A stretch of 64,000 bases of DNA. Origin: a virus. The notes beneath the pieces are model-generated. The model made no database searches. It saw nothing but the letters and a program-made list of their open reading frames with translations, and was not told the DNA's origin. The DNA is taken from positions 1 to 64,000 of the IMG/VR virus record IMGVR_UViG_3300042898_001532. The stretch is one strand, 5' to 3'. Each line of letters begins with the position of its first letter. The first letter of the stretch is position 1. Below are positions 51,833-59,646 of the stretch, piece after piece. Position numbers and translations under genes: made by a program.

Positions 51833-52693
51833 TTAAATATATTTTTTTAATATTTCCGATTTATATTTTACTATATCATTTAATACAACATCACCTGAAT
51901 TTTTTATATTTTCATATAATTCTTCTAACACTAAGGAATCACTATTAGATTGTATTTCGTGATGTAAATGTAATAATTCATTTTTAGGATTGTCTACAGA
52001 ATGAATTTTTTCTAAAGTTTCAATTTTATTCCAAAAAAATATATCTTCTGGTGACCAACCATAAAATAACTCAGGGTCATAACCACCAACATTAAAGAAT
52101 AAATTTTTATTAACGAATATAGATCCACCAGGTGCACCATAATTACCTACTCTTAATTCTTCCAAATTAATATCATTAATACTTATTTCATTATTTAATA
52201 AATTTCGTGTTTGTTGTTCACTTAAATAGAGTACTCTACGGTTATAAAATGTTTGTAAACATTCTGATTTTTTAGATTCTTTATTATCTATTAAATTTAA
52301 AAAAAAATTATCATAAACTAAACAGTCCAAATCATGAAATAAAAAATAATTAGAATTTTTATTTAATAATGCGCCAATATTATGACATAAACATTTATTG
52401 AATTTGTTTTCTAAACTATTAATCCAATAATATCCTATCCCATAACTCTTACAAATTTCATAATATTCTCTATTTGTTGAATGTTCAACAATAGTGATAT
52501 TAATTTTTAAATTTGTTTTTTCTATTGCAGATTTTAAATGTGACAAAGATACATCAACAAAGTCAATTCTACCTCTAACAGGTATTATTATACTAATATC
52601 AAACTTTTTATATGGTTTTTTATTTTTAATTTCTCTATAAAAAACATCAAATCTATTAGTATCTATTATATTTTTAATATCAGAAAAAATCAT
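51833..52693 (-). CDS. GT2-type glycosyltransferase with galactosyltransferase-like C-terminus
   Basis: The N-terminal ISIIIPVRGRIDFVDVSLSH is GT2-like. YFLFHDLDCLVYDNFFLN has D-L-D as the metal motif. The C-terminal VGGYDPELFYGWSPEDIFFW is the G-W-G-x-E-D-type block of GT7/GT27 galactosyl- and GalNAc-transferases. 286 aa. It overlaps the upstream GT25 gene by 4 nt. Probably adds a hexose or HexNAc. Confidence 0.82.
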   Translation of the reverse strand: MIFSDIKNIIDTNRFDVFYREIKNKKPYKKFDISIIIPVRGRIDFVDVSLSHLKSAIEKTNLKINITIVEHSTNREYYEICKSYGIGYYWINSLENKFNKCLCHNIGALLNKNSNYFLFHDLDCLVYDNFFLNLIDNKESKKSECLQTFYNRRVLYLSEQQTRNLLNNEISINDINLEELRVGNYGAPGGSIFVNKNLFFNVGGYDPELFYGWSPEDIFFWNKIETLEKIHSVDNPKNELLHLHHEIQSNSDSLVLEELYENIKNSGDVVLNDIVKYKSEILKKYI

Positions 52694-53325
52694 ATTTCAA
52701 GAACTCTTCTATTATCTTCAATTTTATTTTGGATGTCACTATAACTAACTCTTTGTAGTGCAATATTTGGGTAAAAGGAATATACATTTAATTCTTTTTG
52801 TAAATCACTATAATACACATCAATAGGATTGTCACAACCTTTAATTAGATTTAAACACTTATCATAGGTAGTACTTTTGAATGCAACACAATGTGTGGTA
52901 TATGTTTTACTACATTTAATTATATTATCATTTATTTTGTTTATCTGTTCACCTATGTGAGTGTTATGGTTACCACCAAAATAAAGAATGTCCCAATCAC
53001 TTGGGACTAATGACATATACTTATCTAAATTTTTTATTTCTTCGGTAAATTCTATATCATCTTCTAATATTAGAATATTTTTATATTTTTTATTTTTGGC
53101 TAATTGTAATATTTTTATATGTGTTTTTAATAAACCTAATTCACCCGAATTTACCCTAAATTTTTTGTTGTCGTAAGTTAATTTACTACCATCAATACCT
53201 AAAAATCTATTGACACCACTAAATAAATCCCATTTTTTAAGTTCTGTTACTGTTTCTGACCATCTATCTTTTCGTTTTTCTAGATTGATACAGAAAACTT
53301 TATCAAAATAATTTTTTAAACTCAT
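52690..53325 (-). CDS. Glycosyltransferase family 25 (copy 2)
   Basis: A paralogue of the gene at 51217-51831. VFCINLEKRKDRWSETVTEL, NSGELGLLKTHIKI, NILILEDDIEFTEE and DVYYSDLQKELNVY are the GT25 motifs. 211 aa. Both copies keep the E-D-D motif and the WD-I/M-YFGGNHN block, so both are probably active, with different donors or linkages. Four-nt overlaps on both sides. Confidence 0.88.
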   Translation of the reverse strand: MSLKNYFDKVFCINLEKRKDRWSETVTELKKWDLFSGVNRFLGIDGSKLTYDNKKFRVNSGELGLLKTHIKILQLAKNKKYKNILILEDDIEFTEEIKNLDKYMSLVPSDWDILYFGGNHNTHIGEQINKINDNIIKCSKTYTTHCVAFKSTTYDKCLNLIKGCDNPIDVYYSDLQKELNVYSFYPNIALQRVSYSDIQNKIEDNRRVLEI

Positions 53326-54746
53326 ACAATTATTTTATTATCTATTATTTCAAAGTTCTTATCTATTATTCTAAAATATAATTCTTGTTGGTTTTTATTT
53401 GCATTGGTGGATACTGTGCCATCATTTTCATGATGGAAATAAATAAATAATGGTTTTGGGATTCGTTTACCCACATATCCAAGTTTCATCATCCTTAACC
53501 ACATATCATAATCTTCCCACCCATTTAAATCTTCGTCATAACCATTAACTTTTTCAAAAGATTCTCTATGAAACATTGAACAATTTACTATAAAAGGTCC
53601 TTTTACCAATCTTTCTTTACTCCATTCGGGTCTTTGTTCTATTCCCTGAACTTGACCAACGTGATGGGTATCACAATAAACAGGACTAATATTTTTATCT
53701 TTAGAAAGTATATTCACACATGACTTAATATATCCATCTAATATCATATCATCAGAATCTAATGGTAAAATATATTGCCCTTTAGAATGTTTAAACGCCT
53801 CGTTTCTGGCGGATGAAGGTCCACCATTTTCTTTATAAATAACTTTAATTCTATCGACACCCTCTAATTCTTTAAGTTTATGTTTTACGAATTCATCCGT
53901 AGAACCGTCATCAACTAAAATAATTTCAAAATTAGTGTAATCTTGATTAAATACTGAATTAAGTGTCTGATTTATTCTATTCCCATAATTATATATCGGC
54001 ATTAGAATAGACACTAAAGGTTCTTTATCTTTTATTTTTTTAATATTATAGGTATATGGGACTATTTTAGGTAGATTTTCTTTATGTTTTTCTACAAATT
54101 GTAGTCTATTATCTTCCCATTGTTGATTAGTTTGACCAATAGATAAATGAGTTATTGCAATATCTGAAATTACACCTATTTTAACCCCACTTAAAAAATT
54201 AGTAAAACAAAAATCTACTTCATATAAATGGAATCCTTTGATACTTTCATCAAATGAGGTTTTTATCTTAGTTTTATTCACCACAAAAAATAAACCATCC
54301 ACAATAACGGTTTCCTCAATCTTATTACCAAAAGATTCATTGTACTTAGATAACCATTTTTTACCTTCGTGTTGATGATAAACTTGTCCTACTACCTCAG
54401 TCATACCATAATCCCACCATCTTCCTGATGAAGGCATATATTTAGTACCTGCCTTACCGATAATCCCATAATCGGAATTCCTTTTAAAATGATTTAATAA
54501 TTTTTTACCCCAATTATTAGACTCAAAGATAATATCATGGTGTAAAAAAACTACGATATCATTTTTGGCTTTCTTTAACCCCTTATTATATATTTCAGTT
54601 AATGAGAATTCACCGTTATTTTTATATCCTAAAAATTCAATCTTATTATGTAAACCCGAAGTTTTTTTTATGTGTTCTTCATGTGATTTTAAATCATATT
54701 GTGATGAACAGACAACAGTTATACCGTTTGTTATATTTCTTTCCAT
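53322..54746 (-). CDS. Double-domain GT2 glycosyltransferase
   Basis: Two GT-A units. Residues about 8-235 hold ITVVCSSQYDLKSHEEHI, DIVVFLHHDIIFESNNWGKK (H-H-D) and GFHLYEVDFCF, a variant GT2 fold. Residues about 245-474 form a classic GT2: LVSILMPIYNYGNRINQTLN, IILVDDGSTDEF, YILPLDSDDMILDG (D-S-D-D) and NGWEDYDMWLRM (E-D). A polymerase-like or two-step transferase is possible. It is the first gene of the about 14-kb minus-strand glycan operon, with a host-type box placed 4 nt before the ATG. Confidence 0.88.
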   Translation of the reverse strand: MERNITNGITVVCSSQYDLKSHEEHIKKTSGLHNKIEFLGYKNNGEFSLTEIYNKGLKKAKNDIVVFLHHDIIFESNNWGKKLLNHFKRNSDYGIIGKAGTKYMPSSGRWWDYGMTEVVGQVYHQHEGKKWLSKYNESFGNKIEETVIVDGLFFVVNKTKIKTSFDESIKGFHLYEVDFCFTNFLSGVKIGVISDIAITHLSIGQTNQQWEDNRLQFVEKHKENLPKIVPYTYNIKKIKDKEPLVSILMPIYNYGNRINQTLNSVFNQDYTNFEIILVDDGSTDEFVKHKLKELEGVDRIKVIYKENGGPSSARNEAFKHSKGQYILPLDSDDMILDGYIKSCVNILSKDKNISPVYCDTHHVGQVQGIEQRPEWSKERLVKGPFIVNCSMFHRESFEKVNGYDEDLNGWEDYDMWLRMMKLGYVGKRIPKPLFIYFHHENDGTVSTNANKNQQELYFRIIDKNFEIIDNKIIV

Positions 54747-54750
54747 GATA

Positions 54751-54758
54751 CAAAGATA
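54751..54758 (-). promoter_or_regulatory. Host-type promoter of the glycosyltransferase island (minus strand)
   Basis: On the minus strand, TATCTTTG, 4 nt, ATG (54746). The -7 box is perfect and identical to those at 101 and 1679, with a near-leaderless start. No TTG lies 20 nt upstream, where the sequence is a run of TTTA/TATT repeats. Confidence 0.6.
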
Positions 54759-54820
54759 GTGATAAATAAATAAATAATAAATGCTAATATTAAATATTTG
54801 ACACTTTATGGTTTTATTAG

Positions 54821-54828
54821 TATATTTA
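54821..54828 (+). promoter_or_regulatory. Late-type motif before the NUMOD1 remnant
   Basis: TATATTTATA spans 54821-54830; the octamer TATTTATA is at 54823-54830, 17 nt before the ATG at 54848. Confidence 0.4.
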
Positions 54829-54847
54829 TATGTATAAACATAATCAT

Positions 54848-55111
54848 ATGGAGTGGAAACAGAATGAAATAATTTTTTTAAAAGATAATTACCATATATT
54901 GGGTCGAGCCGAATGTCAATGTGATTCTATTGTGTTGCCCTACATGTCGCTCGAATAGGCAAACCGAATGCGACAGGCTATTAAAAAAGTTATTGTTAAT
55001 GATAAAATATTTGATAGCGCTAAAGAAGCATCTTTATTTTTTAATTTATCTATTAGTTGTGTCTATTATAGGTGTAAAAAGAAAATTAAAAATTGGTCTT
55101 GGTTTAATTAA
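54848..55111 (+). pseudogene. Broken NUMOD1-like homing-endonuclease remnant
   Basis: A single plus-strand frame from the ATG at 54848 to the TAA at 55109 is interrupted only by TAG at 54956. Before the stop, MEWKQNEIIFLKDNYHILGR resembles the W-x-x-x-E-x-x-F-L-x-x-N-Y start of phage HNH-endonuclease DNA-binding regions. After it, KKVIVNDKIFDSAKEASLFF then NLSISCVYYRCKKKI matches NUMOD1 helix-turn-helix repeats found with GIY-YIG and HNH homing endonucleases. No nuclease domain remains, so this is a decayed mobile gene (or TAG is suppressed). A short hairpin TGTCGC/GCGACA straddles the stop. It fills the otherwise empty 54747-55103 gap. Confidence 0.6.
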
Positions 55112-55685
55112 TACCTGTAGAACCATAACCACCATCCCCTCTTTCTGTGTTTACATCTATTTCATCTACTTTTGAGAAGTTCACAATATTCTTAGATATA
55201 ACGTTAGAAATAACACCTTGCGCTATTCTATCACCATTATTAATTATAAAATCATTATCACTATGATTTATTAATATAACACCTATCTCACCTCTATAAT
55301 CTGAATCTATTGTTCCGGGAGAATTTAATACTGCTACACCATGTTTCGCAGAAAGACTACTACGTGATCTAACCTGTATTTCTAAATTCTCAGGAATTTC
55401 AAAATATAAACCAGTAGGTACTATTTTTATTGTATGTGGATTCAATATCATTGGTGTATCTAAATAAGCTCTTAAGTCAAAACCAGAAGAACCAGAAGTA
55501 GCGTATTCAGGGTCAGGATTATTTGAATTATTCGTATATTTAATTTTTATTTTAAAATCAAAGTTTGTATCCGAAAAAGAAAAATTAGATTCGTCCATAT
55601 TTTCAGTTTCATTAAAACTTTCTATTTGTTCCAATAAACTCTTTAGTTCATTTAATTCATTAAGTTCTCTTTCAAAATCTTCCAT
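55104..55685 (-). CDS. dut: Deoxyuridine 5'-triphosphate nucleotidohydrolase (dUTPase)
   Basis: Hydrolyses dUTP to dUMP, limiting uracil in DNA and feeding dTMP synthesis. All five trimeric-dUTPase motifs are present: SSGFDLRAY, RSRSSLSAKHG, GTIDSDYRGEIGVIL, GDRIAQGVI, and RGDGGYGSTG (Tyr for the usual Phe). An additional N-terminal 50 residues, helical and acidic (ERELNELNELKSLLEQIE), are not part of the usual about 145-aa enzyme. Ends 8 nt inside the convergent NUMOD1 remnant. Confidence 0.96.
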   Translation of the reverse strand: MEDFERELNELNELKSLLEQIESFNETENMDESNFSFSDTNFDFKIKIKYTNNSNNPDPEYATSGSSGFDLRAYLDTPMILNPHTIKIVPTGLYFEIPENLEIQVRSRSSLSAKHGVAVLNSPGTIDSDYRGEIGVILINHSDNDFIINNGDRIAQGVISNVISKNIVNFSKVDEIDVNTERGDGGYGSTGIN

Positions 55686-56246
55686 TTATTTCTTTTTACA
55701 TTCAATTATTGCGAGTTCATTCGCCAATCTTAATATGGTTGATAATGTACTCCCATACCATTTAGATTGTTTATCGTCATCAGTCTTATCATAATTAAGT
55801 ATTGACTGATATTCTTCATCAGATAATTCAACACCATATCTTAATGAATAATATGCGGATCTTTCTCCCACTCTCATAGAAACTAAATCCTCATTAAAGT
55901 CATACATTTTACCTTGATTCTTTCTGTGCCACTCAGATTCACAGAATTTATATAATTTGACTTTACCTAATTGGTGTAAGAAACAAACTTTAATTAACGA
56001 TTTCTTATCTACCCTTTGTGATTCAGGTAAAATATCGTTTAAATTAATTCCGTATTTAGTTACAGATAAAATATAATCTATTAACCCACCAGGAAAAGAG
56101 TTATACATACTTTCCATATTAGATGCCGGTGCACTATATAAATCTTCACCCAAAAACTCTAATAAATTTTCAGGTAGGATATTATAGGTTTCATTAGTTT
56201 TATTAAACTTTTCCTTATTTTTTAATATTTTTTCTTTCAAACTCAT
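55686..56246 (-). CDS. Possible HD-domain-like protein, 186 aa
   Basis: A helical protein with SLIKVCFLHQLGKVKLYKF near the centre, which resembles the H-D-x-x-K core of HD phosphohydrolases except that Gln replaces the metal-binding Asp. LSTILRLANELAIIECKKK at the end resembles the last helix, with a D/N-position residue, of HD proteins. YNSFPGGLIDYILSV (H position replaced) would be the first helix. With two metal ligands absent, phosphohydrolase activity is uncertain. One base separates it from dut, so a nucleotide-metabolism role is possible. Confidence 0.5.
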   Translation of the reverse strand: MSLKEKILKNKEKFNKTNETYNILPENLLEFLGEDLYSAPASNMESMYNSFPGGLIDYILSVTKYGINLNDILPESQRVDKKSLIKVCFLHQLGKVKLYKFCESEWHRKNQGKMYDFNEDLVSMRVGERSAYYSLRYGVELSDEEYQSILNYDKTDDDKQSKWYGSTLSTILRLANELAIIECKKK

Positions 56247-56278
56247 GATTTAAATAGTTTATTATAATAATAAAAAAA

Positions 56279-57568
56279 TTATTTCGATAAGTCAACTTCT
56301 ACTACTTTTTTTTCCTCTACCAATTTAATATATAAGTCTCTTCTTTTCTCACATACTGATCTCATATCATATGTTCCATTCACGGTATTGTATAAATTCT
56401 CACCTAATTTTGTGATTAGATCTGGATTAAGAATTAATCTCTTAAGATGTGAATACCACAATTTATGATTTTTAATTGTAGGTACTAATAAACCATTACC
56501 ATCTTCATTAATATCACCACCTTTTCCATATGCGTTTTTAATGTCTATTTGATAAGGACCGAAATCTTGTGCGATTATCGCCTTCTTATGGAATCCCGAT
56601 TCAATAACTTTAAGTTGGGATTTGACTTTATTAAATGTACTTTCTTTAAGTGGGGCGAGAGATATATCAAATAAATTGTAATTTGACGCATAAGAAGTAA
56701 TAGGTTTAGTCCACACTCTTCTATATGGCTCATTATGTACATTCTCATATTCTTTATTTTCAAAAGACAATAAGAATTTTTTATAATCTTCACTTATTAT
56801 ATTATAATCATCAGTAAAAATCTTTTCGTATTGATACCATACAGATTCTTTTGGTTTAATCGGTCTTTGTTTTTGTTCACCTGTTTTTGGATCTATCATG
56901 GTCATAGTACCTCTTAAATCATAACCACATAAAACAAATTGTACTTTATCTAATAAATTATCTGACTTAAGTTTAGACATTAAACCTCTTAGTATTTCCA
57001 AATCCTTCATGTGTGAAGAACCTCCTAACCACCCAATTCGAATTCTATCACTTTTCTCAGGGTTACTCTGATATTGTTTTTCTTCAGTATTAATTGCGTT
57101 TGGTAATACAAATACATTCTTATTTAATTTAGAAATCTCATCTGCAAATACTGAAGTTGTGGTTGTGACATTTCTAGATACTTTGATATTATTTGCAATC
57201 TTCTTATCTAAATCGTTTTGTTTGATGATTTGCCACGCTGGGTGATCTGGTCCAGGTGACCAATGATCATCAATGTCCATAACTGTTGCAACACCTAATT
57301 CATCACATCTTTCTAATAATTTTGGTAGATTGTCGTAATCACCTAATGTTCTATGATAATGAATTAAATCATATTGTTTAAGATAGTTATCGTCATTTAA
57401 TTGTGGTTCGTAATCAATATCCACATGAAACTCATTAGGGAAGTATTCCCCTAATTTAATATGTGGTATTGTAGATCTGTAATAAGAAACTCCTGTTCTG
57501 TCACTAGGTACTACCAATACCTTTATTTTGTGACTGACTGGGGTGATAATGTTTTTAATTTTATTCAT
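56279..57568 (-). CDS. GT4-like glycosyltransferase, 429 aa
   Basis: A GT-B enzyme. The N-terminal KVLVVPSDRTGVSYYRSTIP with LIHYHRTLGDYDNLPKLLER is the acceptor domain. The donor domain contains RIRIGWLGGSSHMKDLEILR and LFDISLAPLKESTFNKVKSQ then LKVIESGFHKKAIIAQDFGP, matching the E-x7-E/K-S-x-x-K-x-x-E region of GT4. No transmembrane segment. Separate from the main island and preceded by a 211-nt intergenic region with no clear promoter. Confidence 0.8.
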   Translation of the reverse strand: MNKIKNIITPVSHKIKVLVVPSDRTGVSYYRSTIPHIKLGEYFPNEFHVDIDYEPQLNDDNYLKQYDLIHYHRTLGDYDNLPKLLERCDELGVATVMDIDDHWSPGPDHPAWQIIKQNDLDKKIANNIKVSRNVTTTTSVFADEISKLNKNVFVLPNAINTEEKQYQSNPEKSDRIRIGWLGGSSHMKDLEILRGLMSKLKSDNLLDKVQFVLCGYDLRGTMTMIDPKTGEQKQRPIKPKESVWYQYEKIFTDDYNIISEDYKKFLLSFENKEYENVHNEPYRRVWTKPITSYASNYNLFDISLAPLKESTFNKVKSQLKVIESGFHKKAIIAQDFGPYQIDIKNAYGKGGDINEDGNGLLVPTIKNHKLWYSHLKRLILNPDLITKLGENLYNTVNGTYDMRSVCEKRRDLYIKLVEEKKVVEVDLSK

Positions 57569-57750
57569 AATTTTTTATTATCTCAAATATTATAGAGTTA
57601 TTTTTTTTGTAATCGGTTGCCCATATTACTTCACAATTATAATCTTATTTTTTCACTAAGTAAAGTTTATAAAAAGAAAGAAGAATTTTCTAAATATATT
57701 AAATAACTAAAAATAACTCATTCGTCTATTTTTTTAAGAAACACCTAAAA

Positions 57751-57775
57751 TAAAAAAAACCCTCCGAAGAGGGTT
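57751..57775 (-). terminator. Intrinsic terminator with UUCG tetraloop (minus strand)
   Basis: On the minus strand AACCCTC, loop TTCG, GAGGGTT, then eight consecutive T. The c(UUCG)g loop is the form favoured in T4 terminators. It ends the transcript of the gene at 57780-58331. Confidence 0.9.
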
Positions 57776-57779
57776 CTTT

Positions 57780-58331
57780 TTATTTTCTTTTTTTATTTGG
57801 TAGTGGTTTTAATGTTCCACCGAATATAGTATCACCTATTTTAATTTTAATGTCTTCAGTGACTAAAGATTTATCTAAATATTCTTCTACTACTGATCTT
57901 ACAACATCTTCTATTTCTTCTCTAACAATTTGTCTAATATTATCTACGTCAATATTCTTAGGTGTTGTTTGTGTCATAGGTTTTTGTGTGGGTACACTTT
58001 CATTTACTAATTCCACAACATCATCCAACTCAAATGTATGGTAAGGTGTTTCAGGTATATGTATTGGGTTGTCTATCATCGCTTGTTTTATAAAATCAGG
58101 CATTTTAGATTTTTCTAAATTCCTATATCTACCATTTTGTGGTGCAACACTATTAGTGGAAGTTTTTTTATTCTTATTAATATAGTTTTCTGTTAAATTA
58201 GGTATTTCTTTTTCTTGGCTAGAAAACATATTTGCCCCGCCACTATTCATATTTGTGGAACCATGATTTTCTTCCGTCTTTTGCATTACCGCTTTAGACC
58301 TACTTAATATTTCTACTAATCTATTACTCAT
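57780..58331 (-). CDS. Hypothetical protein, 183 aa, coiled-coil C-terminal half
   Basis: Not recognised. The N-terminal 70 residues are low-complexity, N/S/K-rich and probably disordered. The segment SKMPDFIKQAMIDNPIHIPE leads to FELDDVVELVNE, and IRQIVREEIEDVVRSVVEEY is a long amphipathic helix ahead of a small beta-tail DIKIKIGDTIFGGTLKPLP and a basic end. It looks like a virion or prohead assembly protein. Last gene of the 60520-57780 operon, followed by a strong terminator. Confidence 0.55.
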   Translation of the reverse strand: MSNRLVEILSRSKAVMQKTEENHGSTNMNSGGANMFSSQEKEIPNLTENYINKNKKTSTNSVAPQNGRYRNLEKSKMPDFIKQAMIDNPIHIPETPYHTFELDDVVELVNESVPTQKPMTQTTPKNIDVDNIRQIVREEIEDVVRSVVEEYLDKSLVTEDIKIKIGDTIFGGTLKPLPNKKRK

Positions 58332-58337
58332 AACTTT

Positions 58338-58706
58338 TTAATCAAATTTAATTATATTATATATCTGTATCATATCTTTATCACCGTTAGGATTGAATAA
58401 AGGTTTTGGTTCATAAAATTGACCCCCTAATTTTCTTAAACCATTCATCCTATCAACTCTAAACAATTTCCATCCTGGTTGTATTGTCTTAGTGTCACCA
58501 CCTAACTGATAAACCCTTACCACATCATTACCCGCAGTAGATTTACCATAACAATAGATTTGTACCCATCTTTTACCTTTACCACCAGGATCCTCACCAT
58601 CGTCATAATAAACTTCTGCGATGCGTTTACCATTCATACAATCCATAATTGTATTTCTTCCCGCAACTTCAAGTATAAGACTTTTCGCTAAGTTGTAAAG
58701 AGTCAT
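58338..58706 (-). CDS. Hypothetical protein with WYL/SH3-like pattern and ILE leader
   Basis: Not firmly recognised. The N-terminus TLYNLAKSLILE/VAGRN ends in I/L-x-E at 11-13, like the head-region leaders. The remainder is beta-rich: KRIAEVYYDD, then KRWVQIYCYGKSTAGN, then VVRVYQLGGDTKT and GWKLFRVDRM. The R-V-D-R ending of the strand set resembles WYL-type ligand-binding modules, but no HTH is attached. Seven-nt gap to the next gene. Probably a virion or assembly component. Confidence 0.5.
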   Translation of the reverse strand: MTLYNLAKSLILEVAGRNTIMDCMNGKRIAEVYYDDGEDPGGKGKRWVQIYCYGKSTAGNDVVRVYQLGGDTKTIQPGWKLFRVDRMNGLRKLGGQFYEPKPLFNPNGDKDMIQIYNIIKFD

Positions 58707-58717
58707 CTTTTATTTTA

Positions 58718-59074
58718 TTAGAATACGTTAGGTGTATCGTTATTGTTATTGATATAGTTTAAGTAAGTTTTGTTCGGTCCGTAACCTTTAGGTCCTAAAG
58801 TAGTATCGTATTTTGCTTCATTACTAGCAATTAGTTGATTTCTACCACTACCAGGATAAATAGGATTACCTTTGATGTCGATTTCATTACCACCTTTGAC
58901 TGTGTTTAACTGATCGCTATTACCACCAGTACCCCTACCTTTGTTGTCTCCATCAGATAATGCGTTAGGGTGTGTCTCACCATATTTTTTACCATCACTA
59001 TTTAAATAAGTGTTTTTAATTACATTCTCAACTCTAAATTGATCCCCTAATTCCGATAATTTTGTTTTGTTCAT
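58718..59074 (-). CDS. Hypothetical low-complexity protein, 118 aa
   Basis: Not recognised. After a short helix (TKLSELGDQFRVENVIKNTY) it is G/N/D/P/T-rich with no secondary-structure repeats (GDNKGRGTGGNSDQLN; YPGSGRNQLIASNEAKY), typical of flexible structural or linker proteins. Five nt from its upstream neighbour in the same operon. Function unknown. Confidence 0.5.
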   Translation of the reverse strand: MNKTKLSELGDQFRVENVIKNTYLNSDGKKYGETHPNALSDGDNKGRGTGGNSDQLNTVKGGNEIDIKGNPIYPGSGRNQLIASNEAKYDTTLGPKGYGPNKTYLNYINNNNDTPNVF

Positions 59075-59079
59075 AATTT

Positions 59080-59646
59080 TTATATTTTAGATTCGTATAT
59101 TATTAAATTTTTAATTCTTTTAACCTCTTCTGTCATACCCATTGGTTCGTATATTGGTTTACCTCTTTTAATTTGTCCCGATATATCTTTCGCCATATTA
59201 GGTATTGAAAAAGTAGATTTATTTCTAATACTATTATTATTATCTTTTTCGTGATTTTTAATAAATTGATTAGTTAAACCAGTATCGTTTTTTATTTTCT
59301 TTGGTGCTTTTATCGCCTCCCTTTCTCTGTTTAAAGTACCATCTATCCAATTGTGCATTGTCTTACCACCATGTAATTTATACTCAATATCGTTGTGATC
59401 ACCGTCAAAGTTATCAAACCAACTTTTAATAGTTTTCATATGGTTATATTTTAAATTATTATCTTCTAAAATACTCTTCGCCCTTTTATAACCTTCAGTA
59501 GTATTATTAGATTTAATATTTTCTTTCTGTAAAGTTTCATACGTCTTAACTGCGTTACGTATTTCGTTAAGGGCGTAATCAGGTACTCTCCAAGATTTAC
59601 CTTTTAATTTACTATTACCACCTTTATTCTCCTTTCTCTTCGCCAT
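59080..59646 (-). CDS. Hypothetical basic protein, 188 aa
   Basis: Not recognised. Lys/Arg/Asn-rich, with an opening RKENKGGNSKLKGKSWRVPD and a helical core (LNEIRNAVKTYETLQKEN; MKTIKSWFDNFDGDHNDIE). The C-terminus EPMGMTEEVKRIKNLIIYES is helical. It overlaps the upstream gene by 23 nt, so the two are co-translated. The basic character suggests nucleic-acid contact or an internal structural role. Confidence 0.55.
   Translation of the reverse strand: MAKRKENKGGNSKLKGKSWRVPDYALNEIRNAVKTYETLQKENIKSNNTTEGYKRAKSILEDNNLKYNHMKTIKSWFDNFDGDHNDIEYKLHGGKTMHNWIDGTLNREREAIKAPKKIKNDTGLTNQFIKNHEKDNNNSIRNKSTFSIPNMAKDISGQIKRGKPIYEPMGMTEEVKRIKNLIIYESKI

Noticed and set aside
39266-54746. Reading the glycan island as a host capsule or LPS locus in a bacterial contig
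   Set aside because: It is continuous with phage head, tail and sigma genes on both sides and lacks export and initiation genes, so a phage locus is the simpler reading.
54921-55175. 84-aa plus-strand frame with a hydrophobic stretch before dUTPase
   Set aside because: It has no family features, overlaps the dut coding end, and competes with the NUMOD1-like frame, which has recognisable content.
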